From Hymenobacter sedentarius (GTDB lineage Bacteria; Bacteroidota; Bacteroidia; Cytophagales; Hymenobacteraceae): a DNA stretch of 64,000 nt. Positions 43,331 through 52,572 of this stretch are shown piece after piece (the first letter of the stretch is position 1; each line of letters begins with the position of its first letter). The DNA lies in the NCBI RefSeq assembly GCF_001507645.1, contig NZ_CP013909.1, forward strand, positions 2,232,001 to 2,296,000. Direction: 5' to 3'. The notes below the pieces were generated by a model. That model did not search any database. It was not told the DNA's origin and saw only the letters and a list, made by a program, of their open reading frames with translations. Both the position numbers and the translations under genes were made by a program.

Positions 43331-44584
43331 TTACAGGGCGTGGTCGGTCTTGACATCCTGGCCCGACCAGATGCGGCGGGCGGTCCAGTCCTGCGCCGGG
43401 CTGGTCCAGTACGGGTCACTCGCTGGCAGGCCCAGGGGCAGAAACGCGGTGGTGCAGAGGTACAGGCTGCCGGTCGAGATGTAGGTTTCCCCAATGCCTG
43501 GTTGGTGCCCGCACAGCCCAATCTGCAGCCAGCCCTGGGCGTCGAAAGTGCCTTTGGGCTCCAGCGTGCGCCGAATTACGGCCGTGAGGGCGCTGCGGAC
43601 CTGCCCGGCCGGCAGCTCGGCCGGCAACAGCTGCTGCAAGCTTACCTGGGCCAGGTGCTGGAAGGCGCCGCAGCGGTAAGCCAGGGACCGCCCAAAGGCC
43701 GCAAACGAGCCATCGGGCGCGATAAGCCGCTCCTGCACAACCGCGTAGCGGCGGGCGCGAGCCTGTAGACGCTCCAGCAGCTCCTTATTTTCCTTTCCGG
43801 CGGTCACCAGCGTGCCCACCACGTCCAGCAGCATGGGCTGGATGACGTAGCTGTTGTAGTAGTCCCAATGAAAATCAGGGCCGTCGCCGTAGGTGCCATC
43901 GCCCTTGTACCAGGTCTGGTGCTCCTTGATGGCGTAGTCCATGCGCATTAAGTCGCCGCTGCCCGTGAACTTGAGCAACGCAGCTTCGATGATGCCGCTG
44001 AACAGCAGCCAGTTGCTGTACACCGGCTTGATAACGCGGCTGCTTTGCAGGGCCTGCACCAGCTGCTGTTGCGCGGCGGCGGGCAGCTTGGTCCACAGCT
44101 GGGAGGGCGCCCGCAGCAGCGCATGGGCCAGGAACGCCGCATCGACCACGGGTTGGCCACCTTGGCTAAAATTCAAAAAGCCCGGCGACTGCGGATTCAC
44201 GGCGTGGGCAATGGCCTGGCGAGCCAACTCGGCGCAGCGCTGCTGCCGGACTTGTTCGGCGGCGGAGGCATCGGCCAGTTCCAGCCAGGGGGCCAGTCCC
44301 GCCAGCGTCCGGCCCAAGGCTTCGAGGTGAGTCACTTTGCGGCGGCCTTCCTGCTGCCCCGCCGCCGATTCCACGGGCATGGCCGTCTTCAGTTTGCCGG
44401 CAGCTCCCGCCGCCAGCACCGGCTCCACGATGCGCAGCAGGGTGGTTACCCAGTAGTCCCGGTCAGCAGTGGGCTTGGTGGGCAGTGCAGCTAGCACTGA
44501 AGGCACGGCTGGCAACGCTGCGGCCGGCAGCGACAGGGCCGACAGGCCAGCGCCAACTCCCGTAATAAATGAGCGTCGCTTCAT
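43331..44584 (-). CDS. DUF2264 (alpha/alpha)6-barrel protein, short form
   Basis: 417 aa, with an RRSFITGVGAGLS leader resembling a Tat signal. The body shows the DUF2264 features RDYWVTTLLRIVEPVL, GRRKVTHLEALGRTLAGLAPWLE, VYSNWLLFSGIIEAALL and GDGTYGDGPDFHWDYYNSYVIQPML. It lacks the C-terminal beta-sandwich of the long paralogue at 58830. As far as I recall, some DUF2264 members are classed as GH154 glucuronidases; this one is embedded in an unsaturated-uronate operon, consistent with a uronic-acid exo-hydrolase. Start 27 bp after the GH105 stop. Confidence 0.82.
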   Translation of the reverse strand: MKRRSFITGVGAGLSALSLPAAALPAVPSVLAALPTKPTADRDYWVTTLLRIVEPVLAAGAAGKLKTAMPVESAAGQQEGRRKVTHLEALGRTLAGLAPWLELADASAAEQVRQQRCAELARQAIAHAVNPQSPGFLNFSQGGQPVVDAAFLAHALLRAPSQLWTKLPAAAQQQLVQALQSSRVIKPVYSNWLLFSGIIEAALLKFTGSGDLMRMDYAIKEHQTWYKGDGTYGDGPDFHWDYYNSYVIQPMLLDVVGTLVTAGKENKELLERLQARARRYAVVQERLIAPDGSFAAFGRSLAYRCGAFQHLAQVSLQQLLPAELPAGQVRSALTAVIRRTLEPKGTFDAQGWLQIGLCGHQPGIGETYISTGSLYLCTTAFLPLGLPASDPYWTSPAQDWTARRIWSGQDVKTDHAL

Positions 44585-44610
44585 AGGTAGCGGAGCCGGG
44601 TTGGGCTAAA

Positions 44611-45744
44611 TCAGGGCTTGAGCTTGATAACTTCGGAGCCGGCCAGCAGGAAAGCGCCGGTGCCGTACACCTCCCAGCTATCGGCCGAGAAGTCGCGGCG
44701 CGGGTCGGCCCCAATGGGCTGCACCCAGCCCACGCGGCCTTCCGGCGACACCACCTTGTTCAGCGCCACCCAGGCCTTTTGCACAGCGGCCAGATATGTG
44801 GCCTGGTCCAGTATGCCGTTATTGATGCCCCAGGCCATGGCGTAGGTGTCGAAGCCTGAGCCCGAAGTTTCGCCGCCGGGATACGCGGCCGGGTCGAGCA
44901 GGCTGGAGCGCCACAAGCCGTCGGGCTGCTGCAGCTGAACGAGCCGGGCGCTCATTTCCTTGAATAGCCCCACGTAAAAAGGCCGTGTGGGGTGGTCGAA
45001 CGGTAGCTCCTGCAGCACCTGCACCAGGCCGCCCATCACCCAGCCGTTGCCGCGGCTCCAGAAAATGCGCTGGCCGTTGCTTTCCTTCTTGCCCTCGCCC
45101 GATTCACTCCACAGGTAAGAGGCATCGCGGGCAAACAGGTGCTCCTGGCGATTGAACAGGCGCCGATAAGTCTGCTGGTACAGGGTGTCGCTGAGGGCGA
45201 GGTACTTGGGCTGGTTTTCCAGCATGCCCAGCTTCACCAGCACGGGCGGGCCCATAAACAGGGCGTCGCACCACCACCAGGCAATGCCGTTTTTCTGCAC
45301 TTCCGGGCCCGGCTCGGTGCGGAGTTTCTCCACCACTGCCAGGGTCGGCTCAATCATGCGGCGGTCGTGTTTCAGCCGGTACAGGTTGAGGTAGGTCTGG
45401 CAAATGACGATGTCGTCGGCGTGGTCGTAGCGGCGGTCGGGGCGCCACTGGGTACGGGTTCCCATGGCCAGCAGCGAGTCCAGAATCAGCTTGGAATGCG
45501 TGGCTTGATACGCGGCGAACACGCCGGAGTAGAACGCGCCGTTGGTCCAGTCCGTCACCTTGTGCTTGGGGTGGGCCAGCTGCCACTTGGTGGCTTTTAG
45601 TAGCTGCTTCTTGATGAACTTCGGCTTGAAAACAGCCTGGTCGGCTTTGGCCAACGCCTGGGCGTGGCTGCTGTGGCCAAGGCCCAGCGCCAGCAGCAGG
45701 CCGCAGGCAAGCGGGCGAACGAAGTGCGAGGAAAGAGAGGGCAT
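44611..45744 (-). CDS. GH105 unsaturated rhamnogalacturonyl hydrolase
   Basis: 377 aa. It releases the unsaturated galacturonyl residue left by the PL11 lyase, feeding KduI. Signal peptide MPSLSSHFVRPLACG...HAQ from the ATG at 45744; a longer frame to 45807 has no better leader. (alpha/alpha)6 signatures of the YteR/RhiN family: DWTNGAFYSGVFAAY, YDHADDIVICQTYLNLY, WWWCDALFMGPPV (catalytic Asp) and FWSRGNGWVMGGLVQVL. First gene of the operon reading to 40336, driven by a type B promoter at 45825-45882. Confidence 0.93.
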   Translation of the reverse strand: MPSLSSHFVRPLACGLLLALGLGHSSHAQALAKADQAVFKPKFIKKQLLKATKWQLAHPKHKVTDWTNGAFYSGVFAAYQATHSKLILDSLLAMGTRTQWRPDRRYDHADDIVICQTYLNLYRLKHDRRMIEPTLAVVEKLRTEPGPEVQKNGIAWWWCDALFMGPPVLVKLGMLENQPKYLALSDTLYQQTYRRLFNRQEHLFARDASYLWSESGEGKKESNGQRIFWSRGNGWVMGGLVQVLQELPFDHPTRPFYVGLFKEMSARLVQLQQPDGLWRSSLLDPAAYPGGETSGSGFDTYAMAWGINNGILDQATYLAAVQKAWVALNKVVSPEGRVGWVQPIGADPRRDFSADSWEVYGTGAFLLAGSEVIKLKP

Positions 45745-45824
45745 AGCGGATGAGTTAAGTAGCAGCAGGGATAAGGCCGCTTGACCGAATAAGCGGGCCC
45801 GCTGCACTATTCCAAAATCAACCG

Positions 45825-45882
45825 CAATAGTAGGCCCCGGCTCCCAGATGCATCGGGGGTATTTCGAGAAAATGGGGGGGCA
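45825..45882 (-). promoter_or_regulatory. Type B promoter of the GH105-Kdu operon
   Basis: Minus strand: TGCCCCCCC (45882-45874) and TACCCCC (45861-45855), starts 21 bp apart, then TACTATTG (45832-45825), 7/8 to TAnnTTTG. The ATG at 45744 is 111 bp past the second box. The same layout precedes GH35, SusC-3 and GH2-c. Confidence 0.65.
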
Positions 45883-45945
45883 TTTTCGTCGGGCTTGGCC
45901 TGGCAGGCTCTAAACAGCGTTCACGCTTGCGGCTAGGGCACCGCG

Positions 45946-48900
45946 CTACGGCGCCACGGCCGTATCCTCGGCCGTGGGGGCGGCAGCTTCCCGGCCCGGC
46001 CGGTGCTGCTTGGCGTATTCGGAAGGGGAAAGGTTATAGATTTTCTGGAACGCCTTGCGAAAGTATTTGGCGTCTTCGATGCCTACTTCAAAGGCTACTT
46101 CCGACACCCGCATCTGGGTTTGGACCAGTAACTGGGCGGCGCGCTTCATGCGCACATCCCGGATGAACTCCACGGCCGTCTGGCCCGTGATGCTCTTAAT
46201 GCGCCGGTAGAATACCGACTGGCTCATGGCCATTTCCTTCACCAGCACCTGCACGCTAAACTCGGAGTCGTCGAGGTGGCGCTCCACCACGCCCATGGCG
46301 CTTTCCAAGAACTGTCGGTCGGCGTCGGCCACCACAATTTCGGTGGGCTCGAGCAGGATTTGCCGCTGGTAAAATTCATGCAGCTTGCGGCGGTTGCGCA
46401 GGATGGCGTTGGCTTTGGCCTGGAGCAGGGCCGGGTTGAAGGGCTTGCTCATGTACTCATCGGCGCCCATGCCGAGGCCTTCCAGCTCGTGGGTTTCGGC
46501 GGTGCGGGCCGTGAGCAGCAGCACTGGGATGTGCGCCGTTTTGGGGTGCTGCTTGATTTTTTTGCACAGCTCCAGGCCGTCACTGCGCGGCATCATCACG
46601 TCCGAAATGATGAGGTCGGGCAGCTGGGCCAGGGCTTTGTCCCAGCCGTCCAGGCCGTCTTCGGCGGTGAGGACTTCGTACTCCGCCGCAAACAGCTGCT
46701 GGAGGTACTGGCGCACGTCGTCGTGGTCTTCCACCACCAGCAGGCGGGGCAGGCGGGCCCCAGCGGGCTCGGCATCAGCCGGGGCGAGTGGCCCGGCTTC
46801 GAGCTGCTCCGGCGCCTGCTCGTCGGAGGGCTGGGGCGGCGTTGGTTCTTCTTCCGGAATGTATTCGGACTGAATGTCTTCGGGGCGCAGATGCTGCCGA
46901 CCAAAGGGCAGGCGCAGCTCAAACGTGGTGCCCAGGCCTTCGCCGCTGGTGGCGGTGAGCTGGCCGCCGTGGCGCTCAGCAAACTGCCGGGCCAGCGACA
47001 GGCCTATACCCGTGCCCGTCATGCGCAGCGTGTTGGTGTGCGAGGCCTGGTAGTAGGGGTCGAAAATGCGCTCCAGCTCGTAGTACTTGATGCCTACGCC
47101 ATTGTCGGCCACCGTCACTTTTAGGTAATTGCCGGAAAGCTTGCCACTAGTGTACACGGCCTCGCCGCCGGGGTTGCCCACCGGCGTGGCGGTGAGCTCG
47201 ACCAAGCCATTGGGGCGGGTGTACTTGAAGGCATTGGCCAGCAGGTTGGTCAGGATGATTTCGAGCTTGCTGCGGTCGAAATACAGCCGCACGGGCTCGG
47301 TAGGCAGGTCGAGCACGTATTTCACGCCGCGCTCCCGGGCCTTGAGGCTGAAAGCGGGGTAGATGTCGGTGACGAAGGCCACGGCATCGCCCCGGCTGGC
47401 GCGCAGGGGCACGTTGCCGGTTTCTACCTTCCGAAAATCCAACAGTTGATTTACGAGGTCGAGCAGCTTGCGCGTTTGCTTGTGCATCAGCTCCACTTTC
47501 TCGCGCAGGTTGGCTACCGGCCCCGGGCTGGCGATGATTTCCTCCATCGGCCCGAGTATCAGCGTGAGCGGGGTGCGCAGCTCGTGCGAGACGTTGGTGA
47601 AGAAGCCCAGCTTGAGGCCGGTGAGCTCCTTTTCCTTTTCGGTCTGGAACTGCTCCAGCGCCACCCGGTTTTTCAGCCGTTGCTGGGCCAATTCGATACG
47701 GCGGTACAGGGCCGCGCCGCCCAGCACCAGGGCCGCGTATAGCAGGTAGGCCCAACCGGTTTTGTACCAGGGTGCGCGCACGTCGAATTGCATGGTAGCC
47801 GCTTTCTGCGACCATATGCCCTCGCCGTTACTGGCCTTCACCTCGAAGCTGTAGCGGCCCGGCGGCAGGTTGGCGAAGCTGGCTGTACGCAGACCGGGCG
47901 CCGGGTACACCCACTTCTCGTTGTAGCCCACGAGGCGGTAGGCGTAGCGGTTTTTCTGGGGGTTGGCATAGTTCAGGCCCACGAATTCCACCGAAAAGTC
48001 GTTCTCTGAAGCCTTGATGGTCACCGTCTGCGGCTTCGACAGCGGCAGCGGCAACACCACGCGGCCGTTCAGCGGCTTGCCCACGGCCACGGGCTGGTTG
48101 GCGATGCGCAGCCCGGTAATCTGCACCACCGGCGGGTAGGGATTGGGCTGGATGGCGTGCGGCTGAAAGTAGCTGATGCCGTTGATGCCGCCGAAGTACA
48201 GGGTGCCGTCCTGCGCGCGGGCGGCAGCCCCAATCTTGAAGGCGTTGCTTTGCAGGCCGTCGGCCACATCGTAGCGCAGGTACTGGCGCGTAGCCGGCGT
48301 GAAGCGGTACAGGCCCGTGCCCCCAATCCAGAGGTGTCCCTCGTCGTCGGCCAGAATGCTTTCCACGTCGCTCTCCGGCAGGTAATTGGCCAAGCTGCGC
48401 ACCACTTCGTGGCCCTGCGCATCGCGACTGAGCTGGTGCAGTCCGCCGCCGATGGTGCCAATCCACAGCGTGCCCTGGCCGTCAAGCAGCAGCGGCCACA
48501 CGTAGTTCACGCGCAGGCCGTCGGGGGCGCCGGCAGTTTGGCGGAACTGCTGGAGCAGCACCAGCGAATCGGGCGTGACGCGCAGCTTGAGTAGGCCCGC
48601 GTCGGTAGTGCTGGCCCAGAGCACGTCCTGGCGGCGGTCGTAGAGCAGGTAGGTAAAGTGGTCGGTGGGCAAGGCGCTGCTGCCTTTGCGGTAGGCGCCC
48701 AAGAACTGGCCGTCGGCGCTCAGGCGTACCAGGCCCGCGCTGAACGTGGCGGCCCACAGCGTGCCGAACCGGTCTTCGGCCATGCTTTCAATGCTGGCGT
48801 TGCGCAGATCGGGGCCACCGGGCAGCTGCTCGTAGGTGCGCAGCGTTTCCTGACCGTGGCGCCGTGTGAGGCTGCTCAGGCCGGAGTTGCGGGTGCCGAA

Positions 48901-50244
48901 CCAGAGGATGCCGTTGCGGGTCTGAAAGATGGATGACACGTCCACGCCCCGGGTGGTGCCGGCCCACTGCTGGTTGAGGTAGCTGTGGGTGGTTTTGTGA
49001 GTTAAGTCGTAGCCGTATACCCCGTTGCGGGTGCCTGACCACAAAATATTGGGGTCTTCTTCCTTGTAAACAGTGTTGACGTAGTTGTTGGCCAGCGTGG
49101 AGCTGCCTGAGAGCTGCTGGCGCAGCCGCCCAAAGGGCTTCTGGCGCAGGTCCACCTTATTGAGGCCGCCGGCCGAAGCACACAACCACACAATCTGGTT
49201 GCGGTCCTCAAAAATTTGGTGCACCCGCTCCGAGTTGATGCCAAACGGCTCGTTGTCCTGGGGCAGCAGCAGGGTGGGGGTGGGGCGCAGCGGCGGGGTG
49301 CTGCCGGTCATGGCGCCTGCTTCCCACACGTAAAGCCCGTAGATGGTGCCCACCCAGAGCCGCCCAAACGAATCCATGAGGAGGGCTTGCAGCTGCGGGT
49401 AGGTTTGGGCCTGCGGGTGGGCCAGCAGCTGGCGCGCCGTGCGGCGGTTGGCCGCGCTCACCCACAGCACGTGCTGGTCGGTGCCAATCCAGAGGTCGCC
49501 GCGGTGGTCGAGGTGTAGCACCCGCACCAGCTCGGTTACCTCGGTGGGCTCGGCCGTCAGGTCCTTGTTTTCGGGCCTCACTACGCGCAGGCCGCAGTTG
49601 AAGGTGCCCATCCAGATTTTGCCTTCCTCATCAGCTACCAGGCTGCTTACCTGGAAGGTTTCGGTGGGTTTGGTGGCTGGCGGAGGCACCTGGCGCAAGC
49701 TACTAAGGTGGCCCTGGTGGTCGAAACTGAGTACAAACACGCCTTCTGCCGAAGTTCCGACCCAAAGGCGGCCTTGCTTATCCGAAGTTAGCGCATTGAT
49801 AGTGGCTTGTGCCAGGCGCTGCATGAGCGGGCGGTAGGGGGCGGGCACCAGCTGCTCGTCGTAGTTGAGCAGGCGGTCGGCGTCGGCATCGTAGAGGCCC
49901 AGGCCGGCGCGCTCAGTGCCGGCCCACAGGCGGCCGTCGGGCGCCACGTGCAGGGCTTTGATGCGGTTACCCGAGATGCCGTTGCGCGGGTTGATGGGCA
50001 GGGTGTACTGCTTGAGGCTGTAGCCGTCGAAGCGGTCGATGCCGCGGTTGGTACCCACCCAAATGAAGCCGGCGCGGTCCTGGGCCACGGCCATGCCGTC
50101 GCTGTGCGCGAGGCCTTGGTCTACGGTCAGGTGCTCGAAGCGGAAAGCGCTGGGAGCAGCATTTTGGGCGCGCACATGGAGCCCAAGCAAGAGTATAAAA
50201 GTGGCAAAAAGAAAAGCCCACTTCGGGGCGAATGGAGACTGCAC
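45946..50244 (-). CDS. Hybrid two-component system regulator (HTCS) with propeller sensor and AraC output
   Basis: 1432 aa one-protein sensor-regulator in the inner membrane. Leader and signal (about 1-26), fourteen-blade-type periplasmic two-component propeller (about 30-740; repeats such as GFIWVGTNRGIDRFDG), Y_Y_Y domain (about 755-825), TM helix (about 832-850), HisKA with phospho-His in VSHELRTPLTLILG (about 886), HATPase (NLLANAFKYTRP, DNGVGI, GTGIGLSLA), receiver with VVEDHDD and phospho-Asp in IISDVMMP (about 1214), then an AraC helix-turn-helix (about 1313-1415). The start codon is GTG; no in-frame ATG precedes the leader. It is the likely activator of the type B promoters around it. 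Confidence 0.96.
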   Translation of the reverse strand: MQSPFAPKWAFLFATFILLLGLHVRAQNAAPSAFRFEHLTVDQGLAHSDGMAVAQDRAGFIWVGTNRGIDRFDGYSLKQYTLPINPRNGISGNRIKALHVAPDGRLWAGTERAGLGLYDADADRLLNYDEQLVPAPYRPLMQRLAQATINALTSDKQGRLWVGTSAEGVFVLSFDHQGHLSSLRQVPPPATKPTETFQVSSLVADEEGKIWMGTFNCGLRVVRPENKDLTAEPTEVTELVRVLHLDHRGDLWIGTDQHVLWVSAANRRTARQLLAHPQAQTYPQLQALLMDSFGRLWVGTIYGLYVWEAGAMTGSTPPLRPTPTLLLPQDNEPFGINSERVHQIFEDRNQIVWLCASAGGLNKVDLRQKPFGRLRQQLSGSSTLANNYVNTVYKEEDPNILWSGTRNGVYGYDLTHKTTHSYLNQQWAGTTRGVDVSSIFQTRNGILWFGTRNSGLSSLTRRHGQETLRTYEQLPGGPDLRNASIESMAEDRFGTLWAATFSAGLVRLSADGQFLGAYRKGSSALPTDHFTYLLYDRRQDVLWASTTDAGLLKLRVTPDSLVLLQQFRQTAGAPDGLRVNYVWPLLLDGQGTLWIGTIGGGLHQLSRDAQGHEVVRSLANYLPESDVESILADDEGHLWIGGTGLYRFTPATRQYLRYDVADGLQSNAFKIGAAARAQDGTLYFGGINGISYFQPHAIQPNPYPPVVQITGLRIANQPVAVGKPLNGRVVLPLPLSKPQTVTIKASENDFSVEFVGLNYANPQKNRYAYRLVGYNEKWVYPAPGLRTASFANLPPGRYSFEVKASNGEGIWSQKAATMQFDVRAPWYKTGWAYLLYAALVLGGAALYRRIELAQQRLKNRVALEQFQTEKEKELTGLKLGFFTNVSHELRTPLTLILGPMEEIIASPGPVANLREKVELMHKQTRKLLDLVNQLLDFRKVETGNVPLRASRGDAVAFVTDIYPAFSLKARERGVKYVLDLPTEPVRLYFDRSKLEIILTNLLANAFKYTRPNGLVELTATPVGNPGGEAVYTSGKLSGNYLKVTVADNGVGIKYYELERIFDPYYQASHTNTLRMTGTGIGLSLARQFAERHGGQLTATSGEGLGTTFELRLPFGRQHLRPEDIQSEYIPEEEPTPPQPSDEQAPEQLEAGPLAPADAEPAGARLPRLLVVEDHDDVRQYLQQLFAAEYEVLTAEDGLDGWDKALAQLPDLIISDVMMPRSDGLELCKKIKQHPKTAHIPVLLLTARTAETHELEGLGMGADEYMSKPFNPALLQAKANAILRNRRKLHEFYQRQILLEPTEIVVADADRQFLESAMGVVERHLDDSEFSVQVLVKEMAMSQSVFYRRIKSITGQTAVEFIRDVRMKRAAQLLVQTQMRVSEVAFEVGIEDAKYFRKAFQKIYNLSPSEYAKQHRPGREAAAPTAEDTAVAP

Positions 50245-50495
50245 GTAGGATGAGATGGGCGGGAATGCAACGGTTCGGGAAGGACAGATGCAACCGCGGA
50301 CCGCTCAGCTTGGTGATGAAAAGCCCGCGAGCGACGGGGTAGAAACCATCTATATGGCCTGGGTCTAGCGGCCGGCAGGGGCCGGGTTGCGGCGCAAGGT
50401 AGGGGTTTTAGAAGTAGGGACAATGGTCCCGTTGGCTATCAAATTACCCGTCTATGGGCTGCGGGAAAGGGGAGCTGCGATTTCTGATACACGGC

Positions 50496-50503
50496 CAAAA
50501 TTA
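50496..50503 (-). promoter_or_regulatory. Possible -7 box of the HTCS gene
   Basis: TAATTTTG on the minus strand is a perfect TAnnTTTG match about 250 bp before the HTCS start. It overlaps the first base pairs of the type B operator of the divergent GH35 gene, which would allow autoregulation. No clear -33 element. Confidence 0.35.
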
Positions 50504-50558
50504 CCCGCTCTTTTAACGAAAATGCCCCCTTAAGCCGCCGGTCACGCCGGTAGTTTTG
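50502..50558 (+). promoter_or_regulatory. Type B promoter of the GH35-GH43 unit
   Basis: TACCCGC (50502-50508) and TGCCCCC (50523-50529), 21 bp apart, then a perfect -7 TAGTTTTG (50551-50558) ending 29 bp after the second box. A further AAATTACCCG at 50441 resembles an extra half-box. The leader is about 130 bp, longer than for the other three type B promoters. Confidence 0.65.
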
Positions 50559-50692
50559 TCGGGGCAATAAGTTATAAAGTGCTCGGAAGCAGGTTTTGCG
50601 AAAGGCTGCTGAGCATGCACCGGAACCGGGGCTGCCAGGAGCGTGCCGGCGCATAGAAACTCATTCCCGACTGTCGAAAACGATATAATAGC

Positions 50693-52572
50693 ATGAACAC
50701 CTTTCTCCGTCATTTGCGCCGCTTGCTGCCCTTGCTGGCAGCGGCTAGCGTGGGTTTTGCCAGTGCCCCCCCACCACCCCGGCCCACCACACCTTCGGGC
50801 TGGGCACCGAGCATTTCCTGCTGGACGGCAAGCCGTTTCAGATGATTTCGGGCGAGCTGCACTACCCGCGCATTCCGCGCGAGGCCTGGCGCGCGCGCCT
50901 GAAAATGGCCAAGGCCATGGGCCTTAACACCATCGGCACCTACGTGTTCTGGAACGCGCACGAGCCCCAGCCGGGCCGGTACGACTTCACTGGAAATAAC
51001 GACGTGGCCGCCTTCGTGAAAATGGCCCAGCAGGAGGACTTGTGGGTGATTTTGCGCCCCAGCCCCTACGTGTGCGCCGAGTGGGAATTCGGGGGCTACC
51101 CGTACTGGCTCCAGAACGTGCCCGGCCTGAAAGTGCGCAGCCAGGAGCCGCAGTACGTGGCCGCTTACACGCGTTACCTCCAAGCCGTGGGCAAGCAATT
51201 GGCCCCGCTGCAGGTGAACCACGGCGGCCCCATCCTGATGGTGCAGGTGGAAAACGAGTACGGCTCCTACGGCAGCGACAAGCAGTACCTGGCCCTCAAC
51301 AAGAAGTTGTTTGAACAAGCTGGCTTCGACGGCCTGCTCTACACCTGCGACCCCGTGCGCGACGTGGCCGCCGGCCACCTCGACGGGCTGCTGCCCGCCG
51401 TGAACGGCACCGACAAGCCGAGCCAAATCCGGCAGCTGGTGCGCGCCAACCACCACGGCCAAGGGCCCTACTACGTGGCCGAGTGGTACCCGGCGTGGTT
51501 CGACTGGTGGGGCGCACCGCATCACACCGTGCCCGCCAGCAAGTACACGCCCGGCCTCGATTCGGTGCTAAAGGCGGGCATGTCCATCAACATGTACATG
51601 TTCCACGGCGGCAGCACCCGCGGCTTCCTGAACGGCGCCAACTACAAGGGGGACTCCTCGCATTACGAACCCCAAATCAGCAGCTACGACTACGACGCCC
51701 CGCTGGACGAAGCCGGCAATGCCACGCCCAAGTTCATGGCCTTCCGCCAGGTCATTGCCAAGTACCGGCCCGCCGGGCAGCCGCTGCCGCCCGTGCCTGC
51801 CGCCCGTCCCAGCGCCGCCCTGCCTGTGCTCCAACTTACCCGCGCCACCAGCTTGGTTGACCAATTGCCTAAGCCCGTGGCTAATGCCACGCCCCTGACT
51901 TTTGAAGCCCTTAAGCAAGCCTATGGCTTCGTGCTGTACCGCAGCACCGTGACTGGCGGCAGCACGCAGACCCTCAAAGTTGCTGACCTGCGCGACTATG
52001 CGATCGTGCTGGTGAACGGCCAGCGCGTGGGCACGCTGGACCGCCGCCTAAAGCAGGACAGCCTGCGCGTGGCTTTGCCCGCCGGCAAAGTGCAGCTTGA
52101 CATTCTGGTGGAGAACCTGGGTCGCGTCAACTTCGGTGTATACCTGCTGCAGAACACCAAGGGCATCACCAAAAGCGTGCACCTGGGCGGCCGTGAGGTG
52201 AAGGAGTGGCGCATGTACGGCCTGCCCTTCGACCTAGCCCCAGCCGTGGCCAAGGCCGCCGCGCAAGCCCGGGCTGCTACCAGCGGGCCTGTGCTGCGCT
52301 CGAACACCTTTACTGTAGCTCAACCCGTGGATACTTACCTTGACCTGCGCCAGTGGGGCAAAGGCTGCGTGTGGCTGAACGGCCACAACCTGGGCCGCTA
52401 CTGGGCCATCGGCCCGCAGCAGACCATCTACGTGCCGGCCGAGTGGCTGAAAAAAGGTGCTAATACCATCACCGTGCTGGAGTTGCTCAAGCCCCGTCAA
52501 GCTGCGCTTCCGTTCCTCAACCACGCCATCCTCAGCGAGCTGCAGCCGGCTGCGGCCAGCATTCAGCCATGA
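50693..52572 (+). pseudogene. GH35 beta-galactosidase with a -1 frameshift in a C7 tract after the signal peptide
   Basis: The ATG at 50693 encodes a good signal peptide (MNTFLRHLRRLL...FASA), but this frame stops at 50843. From just after the run of seven C (50766-50772) the other frame reads AHHTFGLGTEHFLLDGKPFQ, the standard GH35 N-terminus, and continues intact to 52572. One extra C would join the two. Catalytic motifs are intact: MVQVENEYGSYG (acid/base Glu) and YYVAEWYPAW (nucleophile Glu); a C-terminal jelly-roll ends at GHNLGRYWAIGPQQTIYVP. This may be a sequencing error, a recent mutation, or C-tract phase variation. An internal ATG at 50842 would lack the export signal. The enzyme removes terminal beta-galactose. 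It overlaps the next gene by 4 bp. Confidence 0.85.
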
